Program-made: the position numbers and the translations under genes | Source: Nocardioides sp. zg-1308 | Lineage (GTDB): Bacteria; Actinomycetota; Actinomycetes; Propionibacteriales; Nocardioidaceae | Direction: 5' to 3' | NCBI RefSeq assembly: GCF_013155375.1 | Contig: NZ_JABJQY010000002.1 | Span: forward strand, 930,001 to 994,000 | DNA length: 64,000 bases | In this document: positions 63,365 through 64,000 of the stretch, in pieces | How the letters are laid out: the number at the start of each line of letters is the position of its first letter | How positions within the stretch are numbered: the first letter of the stretch is position 1 | The notes under the pieces: generated by a model | What the model saw: the letters and a program-made list of their open reading frames with translations, nothing else | What the model was told of the DNA's origin: nothing | Database searches by the model: none

Positions 63365-63412
63365 CCTCCCGAGCCGCCGGACGGCGGCCTTGTCGACGAA
63401 GGGTCTTGTCCC

Positions 63413-64000
63413 ATGCGCCTCCCCTCCATCCGCCGCCCGTCCCCGTCCATGGCCGTCGCCGTCATGGCCCTGGTCGTGGCCTCCACCGGTACGTCGTACG
63501 CCGCGGGCCTGATCGGCTCCGCGGACATCAAGAACAACTCCGTCTCGTCCACGGACATCAAGAACAACTCCGTCTCGTCCACGGACATCAAGAACAAGAC
63601 CATCAAGGCCGCGGACGTGAAGTCGGGCACGATCGGTGCCAAGCAGGTCAAGGACGGGTCGCTGCGCTCGCGCGACTTCAAGGCCGGACAGCTGCCGACC
63701 GGCGCGCAGGGCCCCGCCGGTCCCGCCGGTGTCGGTCGGTGGGCGCTGGTCGACGCGACCGGCGCGATCGTGGCACAGTCCGGCGGCTTCGCCGTGACCG
63801 CCGCCTACCCGACCCTCGCCCCCGCGGGCGCCGACGTCACCGGCCTGCGAGCCAACGGCAACGTCTACATCAACGCGGGCGAGAACCTGGCCAACAACGG
63901 CGTCCTCGCCGTCGTGGCGCTGCAGAACACCGTCGACCAGAACGGCGACGCGATCACCAACGGCCGCGCGCCCGGCGCGGACGCCAACCCGGAGTTCTCC
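63413..64000 (+). CDS. Secreted repeat protein (partial, runs off the window)
   Basis: This is the first 196 residues of an exported protein. A signal peptide (MAVAVMALVVASTGTSYAAG) is followed by a repeat region of about ten-residue units (SADIKNNSVSSTDIKNNSV, then variants KSGTIGAKQVKDGSL). A short collagen-like GPAGPAG stretch and a beta-rich domain without known motif come next. The IKNNSVxxxD repeats with a later GPxGPxG stretch are common in actinobacterial surface proteins of unknown role. It has a SigK-type promoter. Confidence 0.75.
   Translation, partial: MRLPSIRRPSPSMAVAVMALVVASTGTSYAAGLIGSADIKNNSVSSTDIKNNSVSSTDIKNKTIKAADVKSGTIGAKQVKDGSLRSRDFKAGQLPTGAQGPAGPAGVGRWALVDATGAIVAQSGGFAVTAAYPTLAPAGADVTGLRANGNVYINAGENLANNGVLAVVALQNTVDQNGDAITNGRAPGADANPEFS
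63524..63597 (+). repeat. 30-bp in-frame tandem repeat
   Basis: Two identical 30-base units (63524-63553 and 63554-63583) and 14 bases of a third encode DIKNNSVSST repeats in the secreted protein. The units are identical at DNA level, pointing to a recent duplication. Confidence 0.9.

Overview
The window is very GC-rich, densely packed DNA with many 4-base start/stop overlaps, frequent GTG starts and several likely leaderless genes. Its gene set (HelD/HelR-type ATPase, SigK/RskA pair, resuscitation-promoting factor, WXG100 proteins, actinobacterial acyl-CoA and arsenic operons) points to an actinobacterial chromosome, most likely Nocardioides or a close Nocardioidaceae relative. The genus is an inference from gene content and synteny. 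I saw no rRNA, tRNA, complete insertion sequence, phage or CRISPR array.

Layout. 1-6.6 kb: end of a DMT-type exporter, a GH16-like lipoprotein, a HelD/HelR RNA-polymerase-recycling ATPase, an anchored protein of unknown role, a short-chain dehydrogenase with a small membrane protein, and an enoyl-CoA hydratase. 6.6-12.3 kb: a SigK island (membrane molybdopterin oxidoreductase, FAS1 lipoprotein, sigK, rskA), then a second ECF sigma factor with a low-complexity anchored partner. 12.4-16 kb: AraC/VOC/cupin/methyltransferase genes and a DUF418-type membrane protein. 16-25.6 kb: an eight-gene, fully overlapping minus-strand operon (TetR, TIGR03084, AtuA, two acyl-CoA dehydrogenases, SRPBCC, biotin-dependent carboxylase beta and alpha) that resembles acyclic-terpene or branched acyl-CoA catabolism. 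25.6-28 kb: an ABC exporter pair and a 31-bp-period palindromic repeat cluster. 28-34.7 kb: fadB-fadA with a divergent MerR regulator and a perfect palindromic operator, then a cation/proton antiporter and an NAD(P)-binding protein. 34.6-39.2 kb: CPBP protease, LLM flavoenzyme, YbdK-type ligase, DEAD-box helicase. 39.5-41.8 kb: arsenic resistance (arsI diverging from arsR-acr3-arsC). 41.8-47.6 kb: a complete cebEFG-bglC-cebR-like beta-glucoside operon with two identical LacI operators flanking a good promoter. 47.7-51.1 kb: Baeyer-Villiger monooxygenase, glutamine amidotransferase, CaiB-type CoA transferase/racemase. 51.2-54.2 kb: a type VII secretion effector module (two WXG100 proteins, a polymorphic toxin, a CPCC protein overlapping it, a small unknown, a broken gene) ending in another 31-bp repeat cluster. 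54.3-64 kb: PadR-FadH, Rpf, lipase-like hydrolase, three VOC proteins, FabH-like synthase, small proteins, and a secreted repeat protein cut by the window end.

Two cross-cutting signals stand out. First, three sites share the same two-part promoter (CCATCC, exactly 16 nt, CGAAC[A/C]). They precede the molybdopterin oxidoreductase, the FAS1 lipoprotein and, 55 kb away, the secreted repeat protein, so they predict a SigK regulon readable from the window itself. Second, several unrelated intergenic elements share one architecture of direct unit(s) followed by inverted unit(s). Two of these families have an exact 31-bp period.
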